Shown: piece by piece, positions 1 through 6,395 of the stretch | How the letters are laid out: each line of letters starts with the position of its first letter | Numbering within the stretch: position 1 is the first letter of the stretch | NCBI GenBank assembly: GCA_031285945.1 | Contig: JAITVF010000141.1 | Span: 1-8,564 of the forward strand | Reading direction: 5' to 3' | Length of the DNA stretch: 8,564 nucleotides | Source: Oscillospiraceae bacterium | Lineage (GTDB): Bacteria; Bacillota; Clostridia; Oscillospirales; Ruminococcaceae | Notes under the pieces: generated by a model | What the model was told of the DNA's origin: nothing | What the model saw: the letters and a program-made list of their open reading frames with translations, nothing else | Database searches by the model: none | Made by a program: the position numbers and the translations under genes

Positions 1-1
1 G

Positions 2-760
2 TCCGCCGCTATGCCGCTATATCTGTCCGCGCCACTGGTCGTAGCGCTTACGGTGGGCCTGGGCTTTGTGATTGAGCGGGCGGCTTACAAGCCCCTGCGC
101 AACTCGCCCAGAATGTCGGTTATGATCTCGGCCATCGGCGTAAGCTACCTGCTGCAAAACCTTGCCCTCTATATTACCGGTGGATTAAACAAAAACTACC
201 CCACCATCCCGTGGGTTTCAGATTCCATTACCGTTATGGGGGCTACCACCAAGCGCGTTACGCTGATAACGCCCGTACTTACCATAGTGCTGGTTTTTGC
301 TCTGGTCATGCTCATAAACCACACAAAGATCGGCCTGGCCATGCGCGGCGTCGCCAAGGACTTTGAAACCAGCCAGCTTATGGGGATAAAGATCAACTCG
401 GTAATATCGGTGACATTTGTTATCGGGTCATTTTTGGCGGCGATCGGGTCCATGCTATACTTTTCCAACTACCCCGGCGTAATTCCCACGGCCGGAGCCA
501 TGCCCGGGCTAAAAGCCTTTGTAGCCGCCGTCTTCGGCGGTATAGGGTCGATCCCCGGCGCGGTTTTAGGCGGGTTTGTCATAGGCGTCTGCGAGAGCCT
601 TATCAAGGGTCTGGATACTATACTTGTACAATCGGGCGCGCTGAGCTCTCCGCTTGAGCTCGCCACTTTTTCAGACGCTTTTACCTTTGTGCTTCTTATC
701 ATAATTCTGGTCCTTAAGCCGACCGGTCTCTTCGGCGAAAAGGCCACCGATAAGGTTTAG
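2..760 (+). CDS. livH: Branched-chain amino acid ABC transporter permease LivH, 5' truncated by the window edge
   Basis: Membrane permease subunit of a high-affinity branched-chain amino acid (Leu/Ile/Val) importer, pairing with LivM to form the membrane channel. The frame is open from base 2 through to TAG at 758-760 (252 residues visible). The ATG at 11 is probably internal: LivH proteins are usually near 290-310 residues, and the visible part begins in what is normally the third helix, just before the family segment ERAAYKPLRNSPRMSVMISA. The first 50-60 residues are therefore missing. Further LivH hallmarks are AIGVSYLLQN, the cytoplasmic coupling loop AMRGVAKDFETSQLMGIKIN and the C-terminal glycine-rich FGGIGSIPGAVLGG. 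Most of the rest is hydrophobic helix. It is the first visible gene of a livHMGF operon, with livM starting 12 bases after its stop. Substrate specificity cannot be read from the permease; related importers carry other amino acids or amides. Confidence 0.93.
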   Translation, partial: SAAMPLYLSAPLVVALTVGLGFVIERAAYKPLRNSPRMSVMISAIGVSYLLQNLALYITGGLNKNYPTIPWVSDSITVMGATTKRVTLITPVLTIVLVFALVMLINHTKIGLAMRGVAKDFETSQLMGIKINSVISVTFVIGSFLAAIGSMLYFSNYPGVIPTAGAMPGLKAFVAAVFGGIGSIPGAVLGGFVIGVCESLIKGLDTILVQSGALSSPLELATFSDAFTFVLLIIILVLKPTGLFGEKATDKV

Positions 761-772
761 GGGGTGGGATAT

Positions 773-1939
773 ATGAAACAGAAGAGCAAGCAGAGCATGA
801 CGGCGACCATAGTTCTGGCGGCGGTATTCGCGCTTGTTATCCTGCTAGAGCAGGTCATCAAGCCCACCGACCCGGCGGCGATGCTGCTTACGGTCCTTAA
901 AAAAGGCTCCGTTTACGCGCTTGTCGCGGTATCTATGAACCTGCTTAACGGCTTTACCGGGCTGTTTTCGCTGGGACAGGCAGGCTTTATGCTGTTGGGC
1001 GCCTATGCCTACGCCATATTTACCATTCCGGCGGCCGACCGCGCGACGGTTTACAGATACTACGACTGCGTGGTAAACTTCTCCTTTCCAGAGGTTTTCG
1101 GGAACGCCATTGGCGGGCTGGGGTTTATCCTAGGCTGGATAATCGCCGTGATTCTGGCGGGGCTTGTAGCGGCTGGCGTCGCGTTTTTGATCGGACTGCC
1201 GGTCCTTCGCCTTAAGAGCGACTACCTGGCCATAGCAACCCTGGGCTTTGCCGAGATTATCCGCGCGATCTTCCAGTGGGGGCGTCTTGGTCCGGTAACC
1301 AACGGCTCAAACCCCCTTAAGAGCTATATCCGCCTCAACAGCTTCCAGCTCAGGCTGGGGGATTTTACCCTTAGCCTTACCACCTTTGTGCCTATGCTTA
1401 TGGCGGCGGTCTGCATCGGCGTTATTATCATGCTGGTCAACTCCTCCTACGGCAGGGCCTTCAAGGCCATACGGGAGGATGAGATCGCAGCCGAGGCCAT
1501 GGGTATAAGCCTTTACAAGCACAAGCAGCTCTCGTTTTGCATAAGCTCGTTCTTTGCGGGGGTAGGCGGCGCTATGCTCGCCATGTTTGCGGGTACGGTT
1601 CAGGCCAACAACTTTAAGGCCGCCATGACCTACGAGCTTTTACTTATCGTGGTCTTGGGCGGCATCGGCTCCATCTCGGGCAGCTGCATCGGCGCCATGC
1701 TCTTTATCGCCGCCTCAGAGTGGTGGCTGCGCGGCCTCGATTCAGGCGTGTTCATGGGTATTCAGGCGCCCAATGTCTTCCGCAACGGTTTTAGGCTGGT
1801 TGTGTTCTCGGTCGTTATCATGGCGGTAGTCCTCTTCTTCCGCAAGGGAATTATGGGGGATAAGGAGCTGCCCGATCTCGTACGCCGCATAAGGGCGAAG
1901 CTTGGCGGCAAACAAAAGGCGGGTGAGAGCAATGGCTGA
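773..1939 (+). CDS. livM: Branched-chain amino acid ABC transporter permease LivM
   Basis: Second membrane permease of the Liv importer, 388 residues. I chose ATG 773 because AGGGGG at 759-764 lies 8 bases upstream; the in-frame GTG at 764 falls inside that ribosome site. The N-terminus has a basic stretch and a first helix (about 11-27). LivM signatures follow in order: LLNGFTGLFSLGQAGFMLLG (57-76), LPVLRLKSDYLAIATLGFAE (142-161), the EAA-like coupling loop YGRAFKAIREDEIAAEAMGI (226-245) that contacts the ATPases, and VLGGIGSISGSCIGAML (294-310). A polar stretch at about 85-112 between helices is probably an extracellular loop and is rather long. The C-terminal 30 residues are strongly basic and cytoplasmic. 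Its last 8 bases overlap the start of livG, indicating translational coupling. Confidence 0.94.
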   Translation: MKQKSKQSMTATIVLAAVFALVILLEQVIKPTDPAAMLLTVLKKGSVYALVAVSMNLLNGFTGLFSLGQAGFMLLGAYAYAIFTIPAADRATVYRYYDCVVNFSFPEVFGNAIGGLGFILGWIIAVILAGLVAAGVAFLIGLPVLRLKSDYLAIATLGFAEIIRAIFQWGRLGPVTNGSNPLKSYIRLNSFQLRLGDFTLSLTTFVPMLMAAVCIGVIIMLVNSSYGRAFKAIREDEIAAEAMGISLYKHKQLSFCISSFFAGVGGAMLAMFAGTVQANNFKAAMTYELLLIVVLGGIGSISGSCIGAMLFIAASEWWLRGLDSGVFMGIQAPNVFRNGFRLVVFSVVIMAVVLFFRKGIMGDKELPDLVRRIRAKLGGKQKAGESNG

Positions 1940-2780
1940 GAATGTGCTTAGGCTCGAAGACGTTACCATGCAGTTCGGCGGGGTCGTAGCCGTCAACAAC
2001 CTTTCCCTGGAGGTAAACAGGGGGGAGATCGTGGCCCTTATAGGTCCCAACGGCGCGGGAAAAACCACCGCCTTTAACTGCGTTACCGGAGTTTATGAGC
2101 CTACCAACGGCCGGGTAAGCCTCAACGGCGAGGTGATTGTCGAGAACCATCCCCAGGCAAAGATGAAGGCGCTCTACAAGGGCGAGAACCAGGGCAAATA
2201 CACAGCCGTAGTGAGCCATACCCCCGATAAAATCACCCAAAGAGGCATTGCCAGAACATTCCAGAACATACGCCTCTTTGGCGCGCTTACCGTTTTTGAA
2301 AACGTACTTATCGCCAAGCATATGCGGGCCAAGCAAAACGTTTTTTCGGCGACCTTCCGTTTTAACGCGAAGGAAGAAAAGCGTATGCGGGACGAGGCCA
2401 TGGCCCTTCTCGAGGAGCAGAATCTGGCTCACCTAAGGGACGCCACCTCCTCGAGCCTGCCCTACGGTCTGCAGCGCCGGCTCGAGATCGCCCGCGCCCT
2501 TGCCACCGGGCCCTCTATGCTTCTTCTCGACGAGCCCGCCGCGGGCATGAACCCGCAGGAGACTCAGGAGCTAACCGATTTTATCCGCCAGATCCGCGAG
2601 CACTACAAACTGACCATATTTATGATCGAGCATCATATGGATCTGGTAATGCAGATATCCGACAGAATCTATGTGCTCGATTTCGGCAGGCTTATTTCGC
2701 AGGGCACGCCCGCCGAGGTCCAGAGCGACCAGCGGGTTATCGACGCGTATTTGGGGGTGGCTGACGATGCTGAGGATTGA
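1932..2780 (+). CDS. livG: Branched-chain amino acid ABC transporter ATP-binding protein LivG
   Basis: Cytoplasmic ATPase that, with LivF, powers branched-chain amino acid import; 282 residues. The start is ATG 1932, just upstream of the livM stop, with GGGTGAG at 1921-1927. A farther TTG at 1902 adds residues without homology to the family N-terminus. All nucleotide-binding motifs are present: Walker A GPNGAGKT (38-45), Q-loop in RTFQNIRLF (Q111), signature LPYGLQRRLEIARAL (176-190), Walker B MLLLDEP (196-202) with catalytic E201, and switch H234. The run RTFQNIRLF and the end IDAYLG are typical of LivG. It is longer than E. coli LivG (about 255 residues) because some 24 extra, mostly polar residues lie between the first beta-sheet region and the Q-loop (about 67-100). 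The usual IEHDM after Walker B reads IEHHM. Overlaps livF by 14 bases. Confidence 0.95.
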   Translation: MAENVLRLEDVTMQFGGVVAVNNLSLEVNRGEIVALIGPNGAGKTTAFNCVTGVYEPTNGRVSLNGEVIVENHPQAKMKALYKGENQGKYTAVVSHTPDKITQRGIARTFQNIRLFGALTVFENVLIAKHMRAKQNVFSATFRFNAKEEKRMRDEAMALLEEQNLAHLRDATSSSLPYGLQRRLEIARALATGPSMLLLDEPAAGMNPQETQELTDFIRQIREHYKLTIFMIEHHMDLVMQISDRIYVLDFGRLISQGTPAEVQSDQRVIDAYLGVADDAED

Positions 2781-3462
2781 CGATTTGCGGGTCAACTACG
2801 GCGGAATCGAGGCCGTCAAGGGAATCAGCATAGAGGTTCCCGAGGGTGAGATAGTTACCCTGATAGGGGCCAACGGCGCCGGAAAATCAACGACGCTGCG
2901 CTCTGTAGCGGGGCTGGTTAAGCCGGCCTCGGGCAGCATTGCCTTTAAGGGCGAGGACATAACGGCAAACTCTCCCAACAGCATTGTGAGCAAGGGCATC
3001 ACCCTGGTGCCGGAGGGCAGGCGCGTCTTCCCGGATCTTACCGTTTTCGAAAACCTTAAGATCGGCGCATATCTGCGCAAGGACAATCTTGATAAGGACA
3101 TAAACTGGGTTTACGAGCTGTTTCCCCGCCTTAAGGAGCGCTCCTGGCAGGCGGCGGGCACCCTTTCGGGCGGCGAGCAGCAGATGCTGGCCGTCGGCCG
3201 CGCCCTTATGAGCAGACCAAAGCTTATGATGATGGATGAGCCCTCGCTGGGTCTCGCGCCCCTTATCGTAAAGGGTATATTTGAGATTATAAAGGAGATC
3301 AACCGCCAGGGCGTGACGATCCTGCTCATTGAGCAGAACGCCAACATGGCCCTTCAGATCGCCGATACAGGCTATGTTTTGGAGACCGGACGACTGACCA
3401 TGAAGGGCGCCGGCAAGGCTCTCTTGAGCGACGAGGCCGTAAGGAAGGCGTATCTCGGCTAG
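2767..3462 (+). CDS. livF: Branched-chain amino acid ABC transporter ATP-binding protein LivF
   Basis: Second ATPase of the Liv importer, 231 residues, close to the usual LivF length. The start is ATG 2767 with GGGGGTGG at 2753-2760 six bases upstream; it lies inside the end of livG, so translation is probably coupled. Motifs: Walker A GANGAGKS (34-41), LivF-type Q-loop region VPEGRRVFPDLTV (81-93) with E83 in place of Gln, signature LSGGEQQMLAVGRAL (133-147), Walker B LMMMDEPSLGLAP (153-165) with E158, and IEQN (188-191), where Gln replaces the switch His. Both Gln-to-Glu and His-to-Gln substitutions are normal for LivF and do not indicate a defect. Last gene of the operon: a hairpin follows 24 bases after its stop and the next gene is convergent. 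Confidence 0.95.
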   Translation: MLRIDDLRVNYGGIEAVKGISIEVPEGEIVTLIGANGAGKSTTLRSVAGLVKPASGSIAFKGEDITANSPNSIVSKGITLVPEGRRVFPDLTVFENLKIGAYLRKDNLDKDINWVYELFPRLKERSWQAAGTLSGGEQQMLAVGRALMSRPKLMMMDEPSLGLAPLIVKGIFEIIKEINRQGVTILLIEQNANMALQIADTGYVLETGRLTMKGAGKALLSDEAVRKAYLG

Positions 3463-3486
3463 TGGTTTGACCGACCAGAAATTACA

Positions 3487-3523
3487 ACGGCTTATCCCCC
3501 GTATTTTACGGGGGATAAGCCGT
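3487..3523. terminator. Hairpin between convergent livF and dapF, probable bidirectional terminator
   Basis: A perfect 17-bp inverted repeat with a three-base TTT loop: left arm 3487-3503, right arm 3507-3523. It sits 24 bases past the livF stop and 31 bases past the dapF stop on the other strand. No T-run follows on the plus strand (GTTGCGC). On the minus strand the stem is followed by TGTAATTTCT, a weak T-rich tail. The position between convergent genes supports a shared terminator or 3'-end-protecting stem; the missing U-run is the main doubt. Confidence 0.72.
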
Positions 3524-3554
3524 GTTGCGCTATATAGTGATCGACTATAAAAAA

Positions 3555-4415
3555 CTAAATTTCAACCACTCCGTCGAATACCCTGCGGGCGGGGCCGGTC
3601 ATGAACACGCCGTTATCTGTATAGCGCACGGTGAGCTCCCCGCCCCGCAGGTGGATGGTTATCTCCGCGCCTTTTTTGCAGAGGCCGTTTTCGACAGCGG
3701 CTACGGCGGCGGCGCAGGCACCTGTGCCGCAGGCCCAGGTTTCGCCGCTGCCCCGCTCCCACACCCGCATTTGCAGCGAGTTTTCGCTTATTACCCGCAC
3801 AAATTCGGTGTTTACCCGTTCGGGGAATAGGGGGTCGTGCTCAAACAGCGGCCCCAGCATTTCAAGATCAAGGCCGTCGGGATCCTCGCAGAAGACGACG
3901 CAGTGAGGGTTTCCCATGCTTACGCAGGTAATTTTCCACAGCCCCCCGGCAATGGGAACGGTTCTGCCCGCCACACTGTCGCCGCCAAGCTTTACCGGAA
4001 TTTTTGTGGGCGTGAGCTCCGGACTTCCCATATCCACCGTTACCCGCTCGATCTCGCCGTTTTTAGGGAAGAGGGTCAGAGCCTTTATGCCGGAGGGCGT
4101 GGAGACGGTGACGGTCTCGCGCCGGACGATGCCGTTATCGTAGAGATATTTTCCCACGCAGCGTATAGCGTTCCCGCACATCAGGCCCTCGCTGCCGTCC
4201 TGGTTGAACATGCGCATTCCCGCGTCGGCTGTTTTAGAAGGGCAAATGAGCACTACGCCGTCCCCGCCTATACCGAAGCGCCGGTGCGAAAGAATCCGCG
4301 CGAATTTTTCTGGGTCGGGGATATTAGTATCAAAGCAGTTAAAATATATATAGTCGTTTCCCGCCCCTTCCATCTTGGTAAAGGGATACTTTTTTGTTGC
4401 GTTAATATGCGGCAT
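3555..4415 (-). CDS. dapF: Diaminopimelate epimerase
   Basis: Cytoplasmic, cofactor-independent enzyme converting LL- to meso-2,6-diaminopimelate, used for lysine synthesis and peptidoglycan cross-linking; 286 residues, slightly above the usual 270-280. The start (CAT at 4413-4415) is chosen because AGGGGGTGA lies about 8 bases upstream on the minus strand; the longer frame back to 4484 has no such site and no family-like sequence. The N-terminal KMEGAGNDYIYFN (14-26) is the DapF signature. The two-cysteine active site is intact: Cys80 in GLMCGNAIRC (77-86) and Cys229 in GETWACGTGACAA (224-236). Other hallmarks are RRFGIGGDG (45-53), MRMFNQDGSEG (67-77), VSMGNPHCV (165-173) and NTEFV (202-206). 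It stands alone on the minus strand, convergent with livF and divergent from the GntR operon; no other lysine gene is visible. Confidence 0.96.
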   Translation of the reverse strand: MPHINATKKYPFTKMEGAGNDYIYFNCFDTNIPDPEKFARILSHRRFGIGGDGVVLICPSKTADAGMRMFNQDGSEGLMCGNAIRCVGKYLYDNGIVRRETVTVSTPSGIKALTLFPKNGEIERVTVDMGSPELTPTKIPVKLGGDSVAGRTVPIAGGLWKITCVSMGNPHCVVFCEDPDGLDLEMLGPLFEHDPLFPERVNTEFVRVISENSLQMRVWERGSGETWACGTGACAAAVAAVENGLCKKGAEITIHLRGGELTVRYTDNGVFMTGPARRVFDGVVEI

Positions 4416-4436
4416 TTGGCTTTCACCCCCTTTTTT

Positions 4437-4466
4437 ATTATATGCGTAAGGGCAAAAATGGGTTAA
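4437..4466 (-). promoter_or_regulatory. Probable dapF promoter
   Basis: Reading the minus strand, a perfect TATAAT (complement of 4437-4442) is preceded after 18 bases by TTAACC (complement of 4461-4466), a 4 of 6 match to the -35 consensus. The -10 ends only 21 bases before the dapF ATG, so a transcript would begin just before or within the ribosome site and carry a leader of about 15 bases. Unusually short but workable; AT-rich sequence raises the chance of a false match. Confidence 0.45.
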
Positions 4467-4503
4467 ACCGTAAAAAATACGCAATTATATTTTAAAAAAG
4501 TGC

Positions 4504-4532
4504 TTGACAATAGAGTAGCCGTGTGATAGTGT
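4504..4532 (+). promoter_or_regulatory. Promoter of the GntR-ABC-lipoprotein operon
   Basis: Perfect -35 TTGACA at 4504-4509, a 17-base spacer, and an extended -10 TGA-TAGTGT at 4524-4532, which keeps the three most conserved -10 bases and the TG extension. An A/T-rich stretch at about 4470-4500 just upstream could act as an UP element. Transcription would start near 4539, some 30 bases before the regulator's ATG. The inverted repeat at 4528-4551 covers the -10 and the start site, the usual geometry for repression. Confidence 0.75.
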
Positions 4533-4541
4533 AATAGAGTA
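4509..4541 (+). repeat. Two direct copies of AATAGAGTA in the operon promoter
   Basis: AATAGAGTA occurs at 4509-4517 (just after the -35) and at 4533-4541 (between the operator half-sites), 24 bases apart, so on similar faces of the helix. It could be a second binding site for the repressor or another regulator, or a simple duplication. No function is shown. Confidence 0.4.
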
Positions 4542-4551
4542 ATGGTACACT
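4528..4551. promoter_or_regulatory. Putative operator for the GntR/YtrA-type repressor (AGTGTA-N12-TACACT)
   Basis: Exact 6-bp inverted repeat: AGTGTA at 4528-4533 and TACACT at 4546-4551 separated by 12 bases. It overlaps the -10 box and the predicted start site of the operon whose first gene encodes a GntR regulator, implying autorepression. From memory, the B. subtilis YtrA operator has the same half-sites with a near-identical spacer; that comparison is recalled, not searched here. Confidence 0.68.
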
Positions 4552-4568
4552 GCTATGGAGGTGCAAAT

Positions 4569-4985
4569 ATGCTCCCTTTGGAGGAATGGCGGATGGGCTT
4601 TGACGAGAGATTCCCCATCTACCGGCAGATTGTCAACGAGCTTTCCCGCTCCCTGGTGCGGGGAAAGGTAGCGCCGGGGGAGAGGATCCCTTCGATCAGG
4701 GATATGTCTCTGGCGCTCAGGGTCAATACCAATACGGTCCAGCGAGCCTATCAGGAGCTTGAGCGGAACAGCATAATCTTTTCGCAAAGAGGAACGGGGT
4801 ATTTTGTTATGGAGGATACGCATATGATCGACAGGGTTAAGAGCGGCATGGTTCGCGATTCGGTTTCGCGCTTTTTACAGGAGATGACGTCGCTTGGCTT
4901 TTCGCGGGATGAAATAGTATCGGCTCTGGAAATTCAGATGAAGGAAGGGACTGACAATGTCGCTGATGACGGTGCAAGGTCTTAA
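4569..4985 (+). CDS. GntR-family transcriptional repressor, YtrA subfamily
   Basis: DNA-binding regulator of 138 residues, the short size typical of the YtrA branch of GntR proteins: a winged helix-turn-helix followed by only about 50 residues for dimerisation or sensing. The start is ATG 4569 behind GGAGGTG at 4557-4563; an upstream in-frame ATG at 4542 lies in the operator and has no ribosome site. The winged helix covers about residues 15-82: FPIYRQIVNELSRSLVRGKV, then APGERIPSIRDMSLALRVNT, recognition helix around NTNTVQRAYQELE (53-65), and wing SQRGTGYFV (72-80), all family hallmarks. The C-terminal part contains a helical dimer segment (RFLQEMTSLGFSRDEIVSAL). It opens the operon and overlaps the ATPase gene by 29 bases. 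YtrA-type proteins usually repress their own ABC transporter operon; the signal is not evident from sequence. Confidence 0.9.
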   Translation: MLPLEEWRMGFDERFPIYRQIVNELSRSLVRGKVAPGERIPSIRDMSLALRVNTNTVQRAYQELERNSIIFSQRGTGYFVMEDTHMIDRVKSGMVRDSVSRFLQEMTSLGFSRDEIVSALEIQMKEGTDNVADDGARS

Positions 4986-5658
4986 AAAGCGATACCTTGG
5001 TGGCGTTAACGCGCTTGACGGTGTGGATATGAATATAGATCCGGGAAGGATCATCGGCCTTTTGGGCCCCAACGGCTCGGGAAAAACTACTCTTTTTAAA
5101 TGTCTGGCAGGGCTTTTGCAGCCCGATGGGGGCGAGATAATCTATCCCGGCGGCGCTAAAAGGGGAGTGGAGTCCAAGAAGACGGTATCCCTGCTGCCCG
5201 ACGTTTTGCGGCTGCCCTCCTGGATGAGGGTGAGGGACGCCATGGAATACTGGAGGGATATTTTCCCCGATTATTTGCACGGCCGGTGCCGGGATATGAT
5301 GTCCATGCTGGACCTTGAGCCGGACATGAAGATAAGAAGCCTCAGCAAGGGTATGCAGGAGCGGGTCGCGCTTATGCTGACCTTCTCCCGCGAAACCTCG
5401 GTTTACCTGCTCGACGAGCCCCTGGGCGGGATAGATCCGGTGGGAAAGAGCAAGCTTCTCGAATCGATACTTGCCGTTGATCTTTCCAACTCGGCAATTC
5501 TTATCTCCACCCATCTTGTTAAGGACGTTGAAACGGTTTTCGACAGCTTTTATCTTTTGAACCGGGGCAAAATCGTTTACTACGGAGACTGCGAGAATAT
5601 CCGCGAGGAATCGGGCAAAACCGCCGAGCAGGTCTATCTGGAGGTGTTTTCAAGATGA
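4957..5658 (+). CDS. ABC transporter ATP-binding protein, YtrB/CcmA-like
   Basis: ATPase subunit of a two-component ABC transporter, 233 residues, a single nucleotide-binding domain. Start ATG 4957 has AAGGAAGGG at 4941-4949 upstream and lies within the end of the regulator gene. Motifs: Walker A GPNGSGKT (37-44), signature LSKGMQER (129-136), Walker B VYLLDEPLGGID (149-160) with E154, and switch H186 in STHLV. At the usual Q-loop position the sequence reads SLLPDVLRLP (78-87), with Asp82 where Gln or Glu is expected. The D-loop GGID and the MQERVALM segment resemble ATPases that serve ABC-2 type exporters. Its stop overlaps the permease start (ATGA). What is moved, or whether the complex signals rather than transports, is not known. 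Confidence 0.9.
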   Translation: MSLMTVQGLKKRYLGGVNALDGVDMNIDPGRIIGLLGPNGSGKTTLFKCLAGLLQPDGGEIIYPGGAKRGVESKKTVSLLPDVLRLPSWMRVRDAMEYWRDIFPDYLHGRCRDMMSMLDLEPDMKIRSLSKGMQERVALMLTFSRETSVYLLDEPLGGIDPVGKSKLLESILAVDLSNSAILISTHLVKDVETVFDSFYLLNRGKIVYYGDCENIREESGKTAEQVYLEVFSR

Positions 5659-6395
5659 TGACCCAAATAAAATACTCGCTGCGAAACAATTTTTCCCGGC
5701 GGCTTACCGGAATTCTGATAACCCTTGTCGTCAATCTGGGATTTTTTCTGGCATGGCAGATGGGGGCCCGCCACCCCGCCGTTCAGATCGTGGGAGTCGT
5801 TCTCTCCGGGCTCAGCCTCGTGGCGCTGATTGTTGTAAGCGTTATATCGGACGTAGCCACGGTGCGCGACATATTCAGGGCGCCAAACGGCTATTCCCTG
5901 ATGCTGGCGCCGGTTCCCGGGTGGAAGCTTCTCGCGGGCCGGGTGATTTCCATCGTGCTCTGCGATACCGTAAGCTATGTCGCGGCGATTACCGGCGTGG
6001 TAATACAGGGGCTGCTCCTTGCCGGAGCGCGCAATATATTCCCTCGCATGGTCCCGTATGCCGGCTTTGCGGCCGTTGTTTTCGCGGCCGGATATCTTTT
6101 GCTCATACTCGCGATCTTTTTTAGCGAAGCGCTCAGGGCGAGCGTCTTCCACACAATGCGGGGAAAAGGGTGGCTTTCGGTGGCCGCGACATGCCTTTTG
6201 TTGTATGCGATGAGCTTTGCCAACCTGCTTCTTATCCCATTTGCGGCTACTCAGCGCTTCGGGCTCTTTGTAAGTATCTGGCTGCCCGTGGGCTTTAGCG
6301 CCGGTACGGCTGTTTCTGTGGCAATCACCCTGGCGCAGGCGGCCGTCCTATTTATCCTGACGGCGAAGTGCATAGAAAGGAAGATCAATTTATGA
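5655..6395 (+). CDS. ABC-2 type transporter permease, six predicted membrane helices
   Basis: Integral membrane partner of the preceding ATPase, 246 residues. Hydrophobic segments suggest six helices at about 19-35, 43-66, 97-122, 136-157, 172-198 and 216-237, with a positively charged N-terminus (KYSLRNNFSRR) expected in the cytoplasm. Between helices 2 and 3, RAPNGYSLMLAPVPGWKLLA (75-94) resembles the cytoplasmic coupling segment of ABC-2 permeases, where a Leu-Pro motif precedes the next helix. No extracellular domain of useful size is present, so the following lipoprotein may provide the surface part. Start and upstream stop share ATGA; its own stop likewise overlaps the lipoprotein ATG. 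I cannot name a substrate; the ABC-2 assignment rests on topology, size and neighbours. Confidence 0.8.
   Translation: MMTQIKYSLRNNFSRRLTGILITLVVNLGFFLAWQMGARHPAVQIVGVVLSGLSLVALIVVSVISDVATVRDIFRAPNGYSLMLAPVPGWKLLAGRVISIVLCDTVSYVAAITGVVIQGLLLAGARNIFPRMVPYAGFAAVVFAAGYLLLILAIFFSEALRASVFHTMRGKGWLSVAATCLLLYAMSFANLLLIPFAATQRFGLFVSIWLPVGFSAGTAVSVAITLAQAAVLFILTAKCIERKINL

Noticed and set aside
764..772. GTG at 764 as the livM start
   Set aside because: It lies within the AGGGGG ribosome site that fits ATG 773; the extra three residues have no support.
1902..1931. TTG at 1902 as the livG start
   Set aside because: Weak start codon, no ribosome site, and the added residues do not look like the LivG N-terminus; ATG 1932 does.
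1851..2432. 193-codon minus-strand open frame across livM/livG
   Set aside because: Shadow of two well-supported transporter genes; composition reflects codon bias of the opposite strand.
2671..2766. N-terminal extension of livF back to 2671
   Set aside because: It would overlap livG by 110 bases with low-complexity Arg/Ser-rich sequence; ATG 2767 has a clear ribosome site and a family-like start.
3487..3523. Riboswitch or attenuator reading of the livF-dapF hairpin
   Set aside because: It lies downstream of both flanking genes, so it cannot control their start; a simple two-arm stem only.
3837..4466. 209-codon open frame on the plus strand opposite dapF
   Set aside because: Antisense to an intact dapF with complete catalytic motifs; no ribosome site and no recognisable domain.
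4542..4568. ATG 4542 as start of the GntR regulator
   Set aside because: It lies within the operator almost at the predicted transcription start and has no ribosome site; ATG 4569 has GGAGGTG.
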